Below are positions 15,509 through 23,424 of a DNA stretch of 64,000 bases, one piece after another. Origin of the DNA: a virus; the IMG/VR virus record IMGVR_UViG_3300047319_001547, positions 31,061 to 95,060 of that record. The stretch is one strand, 5' to 3'. Every line of letters starts with the position of its first letter. Position 1 is the stretch's first letter. Below the pieces are notes generated by a model, which saw only the letters and a list, made by a program, of their open reading frames with translations, was not told the DNA's origin and ran no database searches. Made by a program: the position numbers and the translations under genes.

Positions 15509-16054
15509 ATGAGAAACGCGACTAAGGCAGGAGGGCCGCAGATGCCCGGGGGGGCGTCTGGCGCGCCGCAGGTGGCGGCAGCCGGGATGCAGCAGGCGGG
15601 GGTCGGGATGGTGAAGCCGCAGGCGTCTGCCGGTCACGGGCCGCCTCCGCGCGAGCCAGTGAGGTACCGGGTGATGAACGGCGGGACGATCGTCTGGCAC
15701 GGCTGCCGGACGCCCCTGAGGGCCGGCAAAGAGATCTCCGACGCTCAGTACGACATCACGCTGCTGAAGCGCCAGGGGATCCGGCTCGCCCGCATCGACC
15801 AGGACGGCGAAGAGGAGTACGTGGAGCGCGGGGGCGAGATCACGCGCGACACCCACGGGGTGAGGCGCTCCGAGGTGCTGGTGCCGGGATCTCCCGAGGC
15901 GATCTCCCAGGGGAATCAGTGGGAGAAAGAGCGCAAGTCCGCGGAGGCTTGGGAGGCCGAGAAGAAGAAGGCGAAGGCGGAGGGACGCGAGCCCGATCAG
16001 AAGCTCTCCGCCCCGACGCTGTCGGATCCGAAACCCCAGTTCGCGAAGGCTTGA
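15509..16054 (+). CDS. putative head-neck protein
   Basis: A 181-residue protein; ATG 15509 has GAGGAGG upstream. The leader region (CCGTGAGAC, then CGAGGAGGC) resembles that of the scaffold-like gene and contains a small hairpin (15476-15495, CGTGAG/CTCACG). A Gly/Pro/Ala-rich N-terminus is followed by a compact core (RYRVMNGGTIVWHGCRTPL, EISDAQYDITLLKRQGIRL) and a charged helical C-terminus. Family not recognised. Confidence 0.55.
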   Translation: MRNATKAGGPQMPGGASGAPQVAAAGMQQAGVGMVKPQASAGHGPPPREPVRYRVMNGGTIVWHGCRTPLRAGKEISDAQYDITLLKRQGIRLARIDQDGEEEYVERGGEITRDTHGVRRSEVLVPGSPEAISQGNQWEKERKSAEAWEAEKKKAKAEGREPDQKLSAPTLSDPKPQFAKA

Positions 16055-16059
16055 CCTAG

Positions 16060-16458
16060 ATGCCTGGACCGTCCGGCGAAGAGCGCGTGAAGATCAGGAT
16101 GCACCTGGGGTACCTCAACGTGCAGATGGCCTTCACGTTCGTCTTGGGGGTGCCGGCCGCGGTCCAGACGCAGTTCACCGTCGAAGGCGCGATGGACCGA
16201 CTGCTGCTCGACGCCGAGCCGGAGATGCGCCGCCACCTGAGGATCCTCGACAAGATCCAGGACCAGATGGTGGACGACCTCGAGCTGCTGGCGGTAGAGG
16301 GGATCGACGAGATCAAGATCCGCAAGGACGAGCAGGCGGCCCTCTGGGATCAGTACGAGCAGTGGCGCCGGGGACTTGCGAACCTGTTCGGAATCGCGCC
16401 CAATCCGTTCGACCAGCGGCTGAAGTCGAAGGGCGTCAACGTCGCGCGGACACACTGA
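16060..16458 (+). CDS. putative head-tail connector component
   Basis: A 132-residue protein starting 6 bp after the previous gene. It is mostly helical with IKIRKDEQAALWDQYEQWR and RGLANLFGIAPNPFDQRL near the C-terminus. Position between head and tail genes suggests a connector or completion role. The stop (16458) is just before palindrome copy 3. Confidence 0.5.
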   Translation: MPGPSGEERVKIRMHLGYLNVQMAFTFVLGVPAAVQTQFTVEGAMDRLLLDAEPEMRRHLRILDKIQDQMVDDLELLAVEGIDEIKIRKDEQAALWDQYEQWRRGLANLFGIAPNPFDQRLKSKGVNVARTH

Positions 16459-16461
16459 TGC

Positions 16462-16477
16462 TGGAACTCGAGTTCCA
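16462..16477. repeat. 16-bp palindrome copy 3 (intergenic)
   Basis: TGGAACTCGAGTTCCA between the connector-like gene and a lipoprotein gene; symmetry extends to CTGG...CCAG. A -10-like TAAGGT (16496-16501) follows 18 bases later. Confidence 0.95.
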
Positions 16478-16495
16478 GGCCCCCTCGAAAGGCGA

Positions 16496-16501
16496 TAAGG
16501 T
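16496..16501 (+). promoter_or_regulatory. candidate -10 element, leaderless start
   Basis: TAAGGT exactly seven bases before ATG 16509. The GG inside it could also act as a weak ribosome site, so the call is tentative. Confidence 0.3.
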
Positions 16502-16508
16502 GACCGAC

Positions 16509-16775
16509 ATGATGACCGGCGTGAAAATGCTGTTTCTGGGTTCTCTAGCGGCGCTCTGCGCCGGATGCCTCAACACGCCCGCCAAGGTGGTGGAGACGAC
16601 CGTCCTGACGGCCGAGATGACGACCTGCATCCTGGAGCACGTCACGGACCAGCTCCCCGCCATCCTGGTCGAGTGCAACATCCCGAAGGCGCTCGCCGAC
16701 GAGGTGAAGGTGCTCGACACGGCGAACAAGAAGATGGCGGCCAAGAAGGCTGCCGCCTGCGCGGGCGCGAAGTAA
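16509..16775 (+). CDS. small lipoprotein
   Basis: An 88-residue protein: short N-terminus, hydrophobic segment (VKMLFLGSLAAL) and lipobox LCAGC (Cys18). The mature part is helical with two or three Cys (TTCILEHVTDQLPAILVEC) and a Lys/Ala-rich end. It is followed by two tiny membrane-protein frames, which together resemble a lysis or envelope cassette. GTG 16500 is an alternative start. Confidence 0.65.
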   Translation: MMTGVKMLFLGSLAALCAGCLNTPAKVVETTVLTAEMTTCILEHVTDQLPAILVECNIPKALADEVKVLDTANKKMAAKKAAACAGAK

Positions 16776-16778
16776 CGT
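16773..16778 (+). promoter_or_regulatory. candidate -10 element, leaderless start
   Basis: TAACGT followed by CTGGGGC and then GTG 16786. The 11 bases TCTGGGGCGTG are shared exactly with the start of the baseplate J gene at 33113. Confidence 0.35.
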
Positions 16779-16785
16779 CTGGGGC

Positions 16786-16902
16786 GTGTGGTCGATCTCT
16801 GAACTCACCGCCGCGAAGCTGAAGTACTTCGCCGCCGGGCTGACGCTGGCGGGCGCCATCTGGTGCTTCGCGCACGCGTGGTCGGTCGGGTGGGCGCAGT
16901 GA
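16786..16902 (+). CDS. tiny membrane protein
   Basis: A 38-residue frame from GTG 16786. LKYFAAGLTLAGAIWCFAHA is one likely transmembrane helix, flanked by a polar N-terminus and VGWAQ. It sits in what would otherwise be a 220-bp gap and ends with a GTGA overlap to another tiny membrane frame, which supports both. Possible holin or spanin helper; function unknown. Confidence 0.45.
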   Translation: MWSISELTAAKLKYFAAGLTLAGAIWCFAHAWSVGWAQ

Positions 16903-16994
16903 TCCCGGTCGTGCGATTCGTCATCGGCGCGGTGCTGCTTGCCGGCGCCCTTCTGTTCGTCGTCCGGGCGAACTTTCAGAACCGGAGGCGCTGA
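16899..16994 (+). CDS. tiny membrane protein
   Basis: A 31-residue frame from GTG 16899. VRFVIGAVLLAGALLFVVRA is a transmembrane helix followed by a basic tail (NFQNRRR), implying N-out/C-in topology. It overlaps the stop of the previous frame by GTGA, and the next gene starts 1 bp after its TGA. Confidence 0.45.
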   Translation: MIPVVRFVIGAVLLAGALLFVVRANFQNRRR

Positions 16995-16995
16995 G

Positions 16996-17622
16996 GTGCC
17001 GCGCCCCAGACCGCTGAGCGACGGCGAGGCGCGCCGGACTCTCGCCCACCGACTGGGGGGAAGGGTCGACCGCCTCCGGCAGTTCGCCACCCGGCTCGGC
17101 ATCCGGCCGTATCGCTGCTGGCTTCACTGGACGAAGTGGACCGGGGCGGAGCGCGGCCAGGGGCGCGAGGTCGAGATCCCGGGCGGTCTGATGGAGATCC
17201 TGCCGACCCCGAAGATCAAGAACCTCGACCAGGGCAGCTACCAGTTCTTCTCGGGCGGCGTGCTGCCGGTCGGGAGCGTGAGGGTTCAGCAGATCAGCGT
17301 GAACTACACGGCCGACCAGCTGACCGGGCTGGCGGTGCCGACGGCCGACTTCACGGAGGACAACAACCCGCCGCGCCGGCGGAGCGCGCGCGAGCTGCCA
17401 GCCAAGCCGTCCAACATCGACCTGCCGCACCCGTTCGACTTCTGCTGGGAGATCGCCGAGGACGAGCGTGGGGACGACCCGGCGGCGCGCCACAAGTTCC
17501 GCCTGCTGTCGTGGCCGTGGCGCGACGCGGGGGGCGTCCAGTGGAGCGTGCTGCTCGAACGCGTCTCGAACGACGAGAACCGCGACGGAACGCTCGACAG
17601 CGGGTTCGATCAGGATCGCTGA
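16996..17622 (+). CDS. putative neck / head-tail joining protein
   Basis: A 208-residue protein from GTG 16996. IRPYRCWLHWTKWTGAERG, VEIPGGLMEILPTPKIKNLD and SVRVQQISVNYTADQL look like the beta-rich neck proteins that lie between head-completion and sheath genes in contractile phages. The end overlaps the ATG of the next gene (TGATG). The family is not recognised with certainty. Confidence 0.5.
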   Translation: MPRPRPLSDGEARRTLAHRLGGRVDRLRQFATRLGIRPYRCWLHWTKWTGAERGQGREVEIPGGLMEILPTPKIKNLDQGSYQFFSGGVLPVGSVRVQQISVNYTADQLTGLAVPTADFTEDNNPPRRRSARELPAKPSNIDLPHPFDFCWEIAEDERGDDPAARHKFRLLSWPWRDAGGVQWSVLLERVSNDENRDGTLDSGFDQDR

Positions 17623-18326
17623 TGGGACTCTTCAACACGCTGCGCCGGATGATCGTCGGCACCCTCTGGGGGGACGTCGTGCCGGAGAAGTCCGAGCCGC
17701 CCAAGCAGCCGCTCGACGCGCGCCAGTGGGCAATTTCGGCGCTGCTCGACTACATCGCGACGATCCGCTTTCAGATCGACAACTCGCCCGCGCCCCCGAA
17801 GGCGTTCCAGATCGCGCGCGAGAACCTGCTGGACGAGTGGCCGGACAACATGGACACGCTGGTGTTCCCGTCGATCGCGGTGCTGCCGGGCGAGCCGATC
17901 ATCACGCCGCGCGGGATGTCGAACTCGATCGACGAGTCGACGCTGGACGTGTTCGGGATCGGGACCGCCGTGCTGCCGATCCACGAGCACCAGGAGCGGA
18001 TCGTCCTGGAGGTCTGGGCGACAACGCGCTTCATGCGGGCCGCCATCGTGGCGGGACTGCAGTCGGCGTTCGACGCCTCCGAGGAGATGAGCGGGATCCG
18101 CATTCCGCTCCCCCACTACTTCGGCCAGGTGGCGCGCTTCACCCTCGAGGGGGACGCGCGGGTCGACGACGAGAACAGCGCGCGCCGCCGGCGGCGGCAG
18201 CGCATGACGGTCCGGATGGAGGTCGACGTCGTTCGACTGGTCAACACCGTGCCGATCCTGCCCGAGACCGAAGTGGTGGTGGTGGGGCCGCTCGACTCGC
18301 TCGACGGCTCGCCCCCCACCCCCTGA
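17622..18326 (+). CDS. putative tail terminator / neck protein
   Basis: A 234-residue protein directly upstream of the tail sheath, where tail-terminator genes usually sit. It has a helical N-terminus (ISALLDYIATIRFQI) and a beta core (DVFGIGTAVLPIHEHQERIV, FTLEGDARVDD), with MRMEVDVVRLV near the end, reminiscent of terminator folds that cap the tube. The basic run RRRRRQR at about residue 193 may touch DNA or a partner. Confidence 0.5.
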   Translation: MGLFNTLRRMIVGTLWGDVVPEKSEPPKQPLDARQWAISALLDYIATIRFQIDNSPAPPKAFQIARENLLDEWPDNMDTLVFPSIAVLPGEPIITPRGMSNSIDESTLDVFGIGTAVLPIHEHQERIVLEVWATTRFMRAAIVAGLQSAFDASEEMSGIRIPLPHYFGQVARFTLEGDARVDDENSARRRRRQRMTVRMEVDVVRLVNTVPILPETEVVVVGPLDSLDGSPPTP

Positions 18327-18362
18327 AACGTGCAAGCCAGAAATCCGAGCCCTAGCCTGGGC

Positions 18363-18378
18363 TGGAACTCGAGTTCCA
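18363..18378. repeat. 16-bp palindrome copy 4 (intergenic)
   Basis: TGGAACTCGAGTTCCA 24 bp before the tail sheath ATG (18402). A -10-like TAGCCT (18353-18358) lies upstream, so here the palindrome would overlap the transcription start rather than the -35 region. Confidence 0.95.
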
Positions 18379-18401
18379 GGCGGACAGGGGAAAGCTGAGC
18401 C

Positions 18402-20993
18402 ATGTCGATCTTCACGCGCAGATTCCTGAGCGATCCGGGCGAGCAGGTTCTGCTCAACATCGAGTCGGTCAACATCATCGACCTCCAGCCTCCGAGCGAC
18501 ATCACGGGGGTAGGCAGCGGCACGGTCTGCATCGTCGGCGAGTTCGAGAACGGGCCATTCAACACCCCCACCGAGGTCTTCAGCGGCAACGGGTTCGTCG
18601 CCTCGTTCGGGTCGCTCGGCTACACGTACGGCGGCATCCAGGCGCAGAATCCCTGCGCGCGCGCCCGCAAGTCGGACGGCGCGCTCGTGCCGGAGTACTG
18701 GAACGGCAACGGGTTCGTCCAGCTCAACGCCAAACGGTTCTCTCGCCTCGTCGTGGCGCGCGTCGACACGAGCGTGGGAGCGGTCAGCGTCCAGCGGCTC
18801 GCGTTCCTGACGGGCGCCGCGTCGTTCCGCTACCAGCTCGCGAACGCTCAGGTGCTGCAGCTCGACGTCGGGGCGGGCCCGCTGAGCGCGACCTTCAACG
18901 CCACGGCGGCGACCGTCACGGCGGCCGGCGGCGTCTACCCCACCACCTTCGCGGGCGGCAACACGCTGACGCTCGGCTACGACTCGACGCCGAACTTCGT
19001 CGTCACCTTCCTGGCGGCCGATCAGACGCTCGCCCAGGTGGTGGCGCGCATCAATCAGTACGCCGGGTTCGCGTTCGCGGACTCGACGGGCGGGCAGCTG
19101 CGCCTGACGGGACTCCAGCAGGGGTCGGGCGCCCAGGTGCGGGTCGTGTCGGGTTCGGCCGGCGTGCTGACGCAGCTCGGCCTGACGTCCGCCACCACGT
19201 TCGGGACCGGCAACGTCGCGAACGTCGCGGCCGTCACCGCCCAGGAGATCACACTTGTGGTCCAGGCGGCGGTCGCCAACACGAAGGTCGAAGTCGACCA
19301 GAACGGGGCGCTGCGGATCTCCAACACGGTCGCGCCGGGCTTCATCCTGGTGGGCGCCGCCACGACGGCGGTCAACCTCGGCTTCCTGGTGGGCGCTGAG
19401 GCGACCGACAACGGCCAGCCCGTTCTGGTCAGCGGAGCCGGCACCTACAATCTCGGGACGACCGGGACCATCACACTTCAACTCGACGCGGCGCTGCCGA
19501 GCGTCGTGACGACCGTGACGGCGGGCGACAGCCTGGCGACGACCGTCACGAACCTCAACGCAGCCTTCACGGCGGCCGGTCAGGGCGCGCCCGTGGTGGC
19601 TGACGGCGCGGTGCGGTTCGCCGTGACGGGCCCGAACCCGGGCGGAACCGTCTCGGTCGTAGCGGCAAGTTTGCCGGCCGTCCTGACGGAGCTCGGCCTG
19701 GTGGTGGGTGGCACGAAGGGACTTCTGCCGCCGTTCGGTCTGCTGCCGGCCGGCACGCAGGTGGGGGTGTCGGGCGGCGTCCAGTTCGTGACGATGCAGG
19801 ACATCGACTTCGAGCTGGCGGGCGTCAGCATCTCGGGCGTCCTTCAGGTGAAGGCCGCCAGCTACTCGGTGAAGATCCGGCACGCACTCGACGACGGGAC
19901 GGGGCTCGGAACGGGCGCCGGGACCGTGACGGTGATCGCGAGCTCGCCGGCGATCGGCGCCTTCTCGGTCATCAACCCCCAGATCGTCTCTGCTGCCCTC
20001 ACGGAGGCGGCGATCGACTCTCAGTACACGACCGCCCTTCAGTCGACGACCAACATCACGAACGTCGGGCAGCAGATCAACGTCCAGTGGTCGGCCCGGC
20101 AGTCGAACACGATCCGGAGCGCGCTGAAGAACACCGCTCTGAACGCCAGCGCGGCCGGATGTCTCGGCCGGATGGCGATCGTCCGGACGCCGATGAACAC
20201 GCTCGAGGCGACCGCGCTCTCCACGACTGCCCAGCCGGGCGTCGGCGCGACGCGCGATCAGCGGGTCGTCTTCTGCTACCCGCAGGCCAACACGTTCGTG
20301 CCCATCATCGCCCTCCTGGGGATCAGCGGCGGCACGGGCTTCACGGCGACCGGCAACGTCGACGTCGGGGCGGACGGCTTCCTGGCGTCGATCCTCAGCC
20401 TTCTGAACCCCGAGGAGGACCCCGGGCAGGCGACGAGCTTCACGGGCGGCGTCAACAGCCTGGAGAGCGGCGCGAACATCCAGCAGGCCAACGGCGGGCT
20501 GGGCTTCCAGATGAGCGACTACCAAGCCTTCAAGGCGGCGGGCATCTGCGCGCTCCGGATCGACACCGGCGTTGCGATCTTCCAGAGCGGCGTGACGAGC
20601 GTCGACCCGCTGGTGTTCCCGAATCTGGTGGACATCAATCGCCGGCGGATCGCCGACTTCATCCAGGACAGCATCGCGATCTCGATGAAGCAGTACGGAA
20701 AGAAGCTCTCGACCGTCAAGCGGCGCGCCGCGATCGTGACGCAGATCCGAAACTTCATGACGGGACTCGCCGGCGGCGGGCCGGGGGCGGCGGACGGCAA
20801 CCCGAACAACCCCGACGCTCAGAGGATCGCGGGCTTCTCGCTCGACCCGAAGACGGCCAACACGGTGACGTCCCTCGGCAAGGGTCTGTTCCGCCTGATC
20901 CTGCGCACCCGCACGCTCTCGAGCCTGAAGGCCATCGTGATTCAGACCGAGATCGGACCGACCGTCGTCACCGTCAGCGAGCTGACGGGCTGA
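18402..20993 (+). CDS. contractile tail sheath protein
   Basis: An 863-residue protein. The C-terminal part has the sheath signature: LVDINRRRIADFIQDSIA, then SMKQYGKKLSTVKRRAAIVTQ and a terminal arm (LILRTRTLSSLKAIVIQTE). The N-terminus (FTRRFLSDPG...) contains the beta arm. The middle carries two related insert domains of about 110 residues (roughly 165-270 and 345-445), each with a LAQVVARIN- or LATTVTNLN-type helix, a strand pair and a closing TQLGLT or TELGLV. These make it longer than common sheaths. With the tube next door it forms the contractile tail. Confidence 0.85.
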   Translation: MSIFTRRFLSDPGEQVLLNIESVNIIDLQPPSDITGVGSGTVCIVGEFENGPFNTPTEVFSGNGFVASFGSLGYTYGGIQAQNPCARARKSDGALVPEYWNGNGFVQLNAKRFSRLVVARVDTSVGAVSVQRLAFLTGAASFRYQLANAQVLQLDVGAGPLSATFNATAATVTAAGGVYPTTFAGGNTLTLGYDSTPNFVVTFLAADQTLAQVVARINQYAGFAFADSTGGQLRLTGLQQGSGAQVRVVSGSAGVLTQLGLTSATTFGTGNVANVAAVTAQEITLVVQAAVANTKVEVDQNGALRISNTVAPGFILVGAATTAVNLGFLVGAEATDNGQPVLVSGAGTYNLGTTGTITLQLDAALPSVVTTVTAGDSLATTVTNLNAAFTAAGQGAPVVADGAVRFAVTGPNPGGTVSVVAASLPAVLTELGLVVGGTKGLLPPFGLLPAGTQVGVSGGVQFVTMQDIDFELAGVSISGVLQVKAASYSVKIRHALDDGTGLGTGAGTVTVIASSPAIGAFSVINPQIVSAALTEAAIDSQYTTALQSTTNITNVGQQINVQWSARQSNTIRSALKNTALNASAAGCLGRMAIVRTPMNTLEATALSTTAQPGVGATRDQRVVFCYPQANTFVPIIALLGISGGTGFTATGNVDVGADGFLASILSLLNPEEDPGQATSFTGGVNSLESGANIQQANGGLGFQMSDYQAFKAAGICALRIDTGVAIFQSGVTSVDPLVFPNLVDINRRRIADFIQDSIAISMKQYGKKLSTVKRRAAIVTQIRNFMTGLAGGGPGAADGNPNNPDAQRIAGFSLDPKTANTVTSLGKGLFRLILRTRTLSSLKAIVIQTEIGPTVVTVSELTG

Positions 20994-21005
20994 CAGGAGA
21001 ACTCG

Positions 21006-21443
21006 ATGCCCTCACTGCGAATCAGGGGTCAGGAGACCCAAATCGTCCTCACGCGCGGCGGCGTCCTCGAGACGACGTTCGACAACATCCACTCGCTCAA
21101 CATCGAACTCGAGAGCGAGATCCTGGAGGCGTCCTACCTGGGGATGAAGACGAAGCTCCACGACGACATCTTCCACGGCGTGAAGGGCGACTTCGAGTGG
21201 CACTCGCACTCTCAGGACTGGCTGCGGTGGGCGCTCGCCCTGATGGACCGGCAGAAGCGCAACACGCCGGCGCTCGTGTTCAACATCACGACCGTGCTGT
21301 TCTACCCGAACTTCGACAACCCCCAGATCTTCATCCCGGACGTGAAGTTCGGGCCGCTCGGCGTCGGAATCCCGAACCGGGAAGCGTACGTGAACAAGAA
21401 GATCACCTACGCGGCTGACGACTTTGATGTGCAGTTGTCGTGA
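21006..21443 (+). CDS. tail tube protein
   Basis: A 145-residue protein, AGGAGAA upstream, directly after the sheath. ITLTRGG-type start, the LNIELESEILEASYLGMKT strand pair and KGDFEWHSHSQDWL are typical of the beta-barrel tube proteins that stack as hexamers inside the sheath. Size is right for a small tube protein. Its stop is followed by an AT-rich gap and the HNH gene. Confidence 0.75.
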   Translation: MPSLRIRGQETQIVLTRGGVLETTFDNIHSLNIELESEILEASYLGMKTKLHDDIFHGVKGDFEWHSHSQDWLRWALALMDRQKRNTPALVFNITTVLFYPNFDNPQIFIPDVKFGPLGVGIPNREAYVNKKITYAADDFDVQLS

Positions 21444-21460
21444 GGTTGTACATCATCTAA

Positions 21461-21478
21461 GTTAGCTACTAAGCTAAC
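21461..21478 (+). promoter_or_regulatory. hairpin over the start region of the HNH gene
   Basis: GTTAGCT-ACTA-AGCTAAC: a perfect 7-bp stem with a 4-base loop ending three bases before ATG 21482. It occupies the place of the ribosome binding site. Similar hairpins block translation of T4 homing endonucleases from early transcripts. It could instead be a weak terminator of the tube gene, but no T-run follows. Confidence 0.6.
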
Positions 21479-21481
21479 GGG

Positions 21482-22162
21482 ATGACAACAAGACGGCGGG
21501 TGTTTCGCGGGCCAGATCTGACGGGGCGGACGTTCGAACGACTTTTCGTAATCGAACGAACGACGTTCGACGGGCGCAAATGGAAATGGCGGTGCCGTTG
21601 CGCGTGCGGCTCTGAGGTCGACGTCATCGGCCAGAACCTCGTACGGGGGAATACGCGTTCGTGCGGGTGCTTTCACAGCCAGCGCGTCAAAGAGACCTTC
21701 ACGACGCACGGGTTTTGCGCCGAAGGTCCGCCAAAGACGGAGTACCGGATCTGGAACTGCATCCAGCAGCGATGCCAGAACCCGAAGAACCCCAACTGGC
21801 CGAACTACGGGGGGCGAGGGATTCGTCTGTGTGCCCAGTGGCAGACGTTCGAGGGGTTCTTCGCAGACGTCGGTCCGCGACCGTCTCCCGATCTCACGCT
21901 CGACCGGAAGGACAACAACGGCGACTACGAGCCCGGGAACGTTCGGTGGGCCACGCAGGCAGAGCAGATCCGCAATCGGCGCAGCAGCGTCATTGTGGAG
22001 CACGCTGGCGAAAAACTGTCAGTGACGGAGTGGGGGCGACGTTTTGGGATCGAACCGAAGACTCTCAAGAACCGACTCTTCCACCAGAAGTTGTCGTTCG
22101 AGGAGGCGACATCGCGACCAGGACGGAAAGCGTGCGTAGGGGGCTCGCCTCCCCCAGCCTGA
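21482..22162 (+). CDS. HNH endonuclease (freestanding homing-type)
   Basis: A 226-residue protein. An N-terminal zinc-ribbon-like part (CRCACGSEVD, SCGCFH) precedes the HNH-type core: TEYRIWNCIQQRCQNPKNPN, YGGRGIRLCAQW, LTLDRKDNNGDYEPGNVRW and ATQAEQIRNRR. A C-terminal segment (LSVTEWGRRFGIEPKTLKNRL) looks like a DNA-reading HTH. The gene sits between tail tube and RNA-ligase cluster with lower GC than its neighbours, the usual sign of an inserted homing gene. A hairpin covers its start. Confidence 0.85.
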   Translation: MTTRRRVFRGPDLTGRTFERLFVIERTTFDGRKWKWRCRCACGSEVDVIGQNLVRGNTRSCGCFHSQRVKETFTTHGFCAEGPPKTEYRIWNCIQQRCQNPKNPNWPNYGGRGIRLCAQWQTFEGFFADVGPRPSPDLTLDRKDNNGDYEPGNVRWATQAEQIRNRRSSVIVEHAGEKLSVTEWGRRFGIEPKTLKNRLFHQKLSFEEATSRPGRKACVGGSPPPA

Positions 22163-22163
22163 C

Positions 22164-22273
22164 GGTGGGCTGACCGGGAGGCATCTACCTCGCGGGGGCC
22201 CGCCGGTCTCATGCAGCCGCGCCGCGCCTCCTCGCTGCGTCCTGCGCCTCCCGGAGGCCGGCGGGCACCCACC
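22164..22273. other. structured intergenic region between convergent genes
   Basis: Between HNH (plus, ends 22162) and the minus-strand cluster (ends 22317). A 9-bp stem GCCCGCCGG / CCGGCGGGC (22198-22206 with 22258-22266) lies next to GGTGGG / CCCACC (22164-22169 with 22268-22273), and GAGG-CATCTA-CCTC can form a side hairpin. It may be a bidirectional terminator or a small structured RNA. No T-run is seen. Confidence 0.45.
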
Positions 22274-22316
22274 ATCCCGCGGACGCGTCTGCGGGGCGCC
22301 CAGGAGCGGGACGGGG

Positions 22317-22613
22317 CTATCCGGTGACCTTCCCGCAGTCCATCTCCGTTTCGTTCAGAGCGGCTTCGAGCGCCCTGATGGGGTTAGGATCGCCCGCCGG
22401 AAGCTCGACCGCAGCCAGCAGCTCCTTCTGAAGCTGGTCGATCGTCCCGGCGTGCCCCTTCACGAAGTCGCCCAGCAGGCAGCAGAGACCCTCGACGGCC
22501 TCCGCACGCGTCTCGCCGTGGGCCGCCGCCCCGACGCCTTCGATGCTGGCCTCCCAGTGGCCGCCCTCTTGACGCTCCGTCTTCAGCACGCTCTTGACCT
22601 CTAGATCGCTCAT
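22317..22613 (-). CDS. small HicB-like protein
   Basis: A 98-residue minus-strand protein, last of a four-gene overlapping cluster. GGHWEASIEGVGAAAHGETR followed by AEAVEGLCCLLGDFV resembles the small HicB/UPF0150 fold (partial RNase H-like). No HicA toxin is visible beside it, so a toxin-antitoxin role is not supported. ATG 22613 overlaps the stop of the RNA ligase (ATGA). Confidence 0.5.
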   Translation of the reverse strand: MSDLEVKSVLKTERQEGGHWEASIEGVGAAAHGETRAEAVEGLCCLLGDFVKGHAGTIDQLQKELLAAVELPAGDPNPIRALEAALNETEMDCGKVTG

Positions 22614-23191
22614 GGGGCGGGAGATGCCGCGCGCGACTTCGGCTCGTCGTCCTTCTCGATCGTCTGCTTGTAGAGGTTCCCCGACGGTGCGTGGAAGATG
22701 ACGATGCCCTCCGGGCGCATGAAGCCGGGGGCTGCAACGCTTCCTTTTTCTTTCAGATCGTTCATGCACATGCGGATCCCGTCGGTGTCGAACGTGTCGA
22801 ACAGTCCGAGAATTGGAACGACGTCGCAGCAGGGCGGCCGAATCTGGCGAGCTTCACCGTGAGGCTCTTCCGCGAGCCAGCGTCCGACGTTGAAGAGTGA
22901 GAAACGCTTCTCCTTCAAGTCGTAGCGGCGCTGGATCCCTTGACCCCACCACTCGCCGAAGTGCCGACCGGGCCCGAGTCCTCGCAGCTCTTCGCGGTGT
23001 TCCGACACCCAGAAGGCGAAGCCGAAGTTGTCCGCATCGGGAGAGATCCAGCGTGTGCGGGATCCCGCCGTCACGGTTCCGTCTTCGGCCACATGCACGC
23101 AGGCGTTCGTGCCGTCGATCTTCTCCGTCACGATGATGCGGCGCTGGAGGCGGAAGATCTTCGGGAACTCGACGAAGTCGTTGTCGCTCAT
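22610..23191 (-). CDS. RNA ligase, Rnl2-like
   Basis: A 193-residue protein with nucleotidyltransferase motif I EKIDGTN (Lys24 is the predicted adenylation site), a following motif around GSRTRW, motif III-like GIQRRYDLKEKRFSLFNV, motif IV RPEGIVI and motif V NLYKQTI (about residues 165-180). This fits small T4 Rnl2-type ligases that seal breaks in RNA duplexes, used by phages to repair tRNAs cut by host defence nucleases. No polynucleotide kinase is seen in the window, so ends would have to be healed by another enzyme. It is on the minus strand within the tail region, coupled to neighbours by ATGA overlaps. Confidence 0.8.
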   Translation of the reverse strand: MSDNDFVEFPKIFRLQRRIIVTEKIDGTNACVHVAEDGTVTAGSRTRWISPDADNFGFAFWVSEHREELRGLGPGRHFGEWWGQGIQRRYDLKEKRFSLFNVGRWLAEEPHGEARQIRPPCCDVVPILGLFDTFDTDGIRMCMNDLKEKGSVAAPGFMRPEGIVIFHAPSGNLYKQTIEKDDEPKSRAASPAP

Positions 23192-23424
23192 GCGTCAGGA
23201 GTTGCCGCGCGAATTATCGCGTCGACGGCATACGGGAGCCACGGAGGAGGAGAAGGATACCCAGCACGGATCATCCAACCCCACGCCCATTGAGCAGCTT
23301 CGTGAGACCCCATCCCCATCCGCGCCGACAGCGAAGCGTACGCCGCCACGTCGGGGGCAATTTCGCCGTTTACACCCCAGCGCGTATCACCAATCGCTAA
23401 TCGGATCGCATCCTCGTGCGTCAC
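23188..23424 (-). CDS. small hypothetical protein (minus strand)
   Basis: A 78-residue protein (MTHEDAIRLAIGDTRWGVNGE...) between the RNA ligase and the first gene of the cluster, overlapping both by ATGA/TCA-type junctions. It is helical with Trp-rich QWAWGWMIRAGYP. No function known. Confidence 0.5.
   Translation of the reverse strand: MTHEDAIRLAIGDTRWGVNGEIAPDVAAYASLSARMGMGSHEAAQWAWGWMIRAGYPSPPPWLPYAVDAIIRAATPDA

Noticed and set aside
17610-20525. 971-residue open frame on the minus strand
   Set aside because: It is opposite the sheath gene and has the biased composition of a shadow frame.
21444-22316. Group I intron around the HNH gene
   Set aside because: The tube gene ends normally before it and no split exon continues afterwards.
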